DNA from: Ananas comosus
Lineage: Eukaryota > Streptophyta > Magnoliopsida > Poales > Bromeliaceae
Length of the DNA stretch: 64,000 bases
Direction: 5' to 3'
NCBI RefSeq assembly: GCF_001540865.1
Contig: NC_033637.1
Location: 5,944,738 to 6,008,737, forward strand
Every line of letters begins with the position of its first letter. The first letter of the stretch is position 1. The position numbers and the translations under genes are program-made. The notes under the pieces are model-generated. The model had not been told where the DNA came from. It was given only the letters and a program-made list of their open reading frames with translations, and ran no database searches. Of this stretch, positions 62,615-64,000 are shown piece after piece.

Positions 62615-64000
62615 AAGATGAGAAGTGTCTCAACCATAATTTGTTATTAACATAACTACTTTTAAATAATAACAGTTTGTTAGAAAATTAACGCTTCTAC
62701 TATGTACCTTATATCTCAGTTTATTTTCACTTTTCATTAAATATCTAATGAGTCGAAACTGTTTGGCATCTCCCCCACCGGTACCTCATGGAGATTCGAA
62801 TGGATTGTCGGCATTCTTTCATTTGGTAAGCACTTGGCATCGAATAAGCTATCAACAACCCCAAGTACTCAATTTGACACTTTCAAAAGGTTACAACATA
62901 ATTCATCATTTCAGTCTAAATTCATGACTTGGATTAATTATCCATAATGTACATTATACATTCTCCTATTCTCTAGCTTAAGTTTGGTCTAGAGTTCACA
63001 TGTCACTGAGGTCATGTTTGTTTCATCGAAACTGAACTTTGGGTTGAAGTAGACTTTGGGTTAAAGTAGAGTTCAGTGAAGACTATTTTTTTTCCGCTGT
63101 TTGTTTCGTAGTTATGAAAGTAAAGTTTCATTAGTTCTGCTATTTATTTGGTAGTAAGTGTATGATATAAACCTATAATTTATATTAAAATAATAAATAT
63201 TTTAATAAATAAAATAATATAATTATTTTTTGTTATAATTAAAATTTAATTTAAAACAATTAGATTAATTTTCTATACATAAATTATAGTGATACAATAA
63301 TAAAATTATAAAGTAAAAAAATATTAATACTTAATTAATCAATTTCTATTATATTTTAATTGTACAAACTTAAAAAAAAAATAAATTAACTAATCAATTT
63401 TTATTATATTTTAAAAATACCAATGGAATAAAAAAGTAATTAGTAATATAATTAAATATATTTAAATATAACTATATTTACCTATTATATTATTTTATTA
63501 TCTTTTCTTCATCTCTTATCACCGTAATTAACTTCGAACAGGCCAAAGTCAATTACGCCGTTTGAGGTTAATTAACTCGAGTTTCGACTGTAACTTTTTT
63601 ACGGCAAACAAAATAATGGAAGTAATCGTTTATGACAAAAACGACTTCCATCCTCTCCATTTCCACCATACTTTCACCCAAACAAATATGCTCTTAACTC
63701 ACACCTTAGATTTAAACCTAGGTTAAATGTCACACTTATTTCACTTATACATCGAGGTTCATATGTTACTAGTATGCATAAAACATGCGCTTATCTTTCA
63801 CCATAATAAAAGGGTAAAAACTCTAATTTTACCTTTTTTTAAAAAACATGCAAACAGTGAGAAACCCTATTTGTACTAGATCAAATGTTTATAAATCATC
63901 TTAACCTAATTGATCTCCTAGTATGTAATTAAAATTATAATTAATTTAATTATTAACCATACTACATGGTAATAATTTAAGGAAACTATAGATATAAGGG
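62615..64000. other. AT-rich spacer with a probable MITE
   Basis: A probable MITE spans about 63009-63695 (left GGTCATGTTTGTTTCATCG, inverted right AGCATATTTGTTTGGGTG). The remainder is AT-rich with no gene. Confidence 0.4.

Overview
This window is plant nuclear DNA from a repeat-rich angiosperm. The AT-rich background, a single gene with a very GC-rich first exon, and dense MITEs, LTRs, CACTA, Mutator-like and hAT elements fit a monocot, but the species cannot be fixed from the sequence. I can support one intact protein-coding gene: a seven-exon minus-strand gene (9133-17108) for a 448-residue ZFN-type protein with five CCCH zinc fingers. I see no rRNA or tRNA gene and no CRISPR array. Nearly everything else is transposon, remnant or AT-rich spacer.

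Layout. 1-8.7 kb: MITEs, a CACTA end, a Cassandra-type TRIM carrying a 5S rRNA segment (3960-4436), and a solo LTR (5183-7416) inserted in a MITE whose ends are (TA)n(GA)n microsatellites. 8.7-17.5 kb: the ZFN gene with UTRs. 17.5-24 kb: SINEs, MITEs, an LTR fragment and hAT-like fragments, with two single-N joins. 24.03-38.33 kb: a nest four levels deep. A Mutator-like element (MULE-alpha, 9-bp TSD AAATAAATA) holds a solo LTR, which holds a larger solo LTR, which holds a 6.5-kb CACTA element (TSD TAC) carrying an exon of an aspartic protease gene. 38.3-46.6 kb: an hAT MITE with a perfect 8-bp TSD, Tourist-like MITEs and a solo LTR with TSD TGAAT. 46.6-58.1 kb: two more MULEs of the alpha family, one inside the other. 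58.1-64 kb: an hAT element inside a Tourist-like element, an LTR-like GC-rich block and AT-rich spacer.

Main anomaly. Sequence from about 41.8 to 47.2 kb recurs inverted at about 48.5-53.85 kb, and its first 3 kb recurs again in direct orientation at 53.85-56.84 kb. The second and third copies are peppered with small indels, and the 53.85-kb turn has almost no spacer. The MULE-beta ends at 46640 and 57196 have matching 9-bp duplications (TTTTATAAA), so both extra copies lie inside the span of one transposon. A mis-filled assembly gap is the most likely explanation.

Most novel-looking biological signal. The MULE family carries, in both terminal arms, seven copies of a TTGCACTATTT-like motif spaced about 20-21 bp (two helical turns), together with GC-rich arms that look like captured coding sequence.
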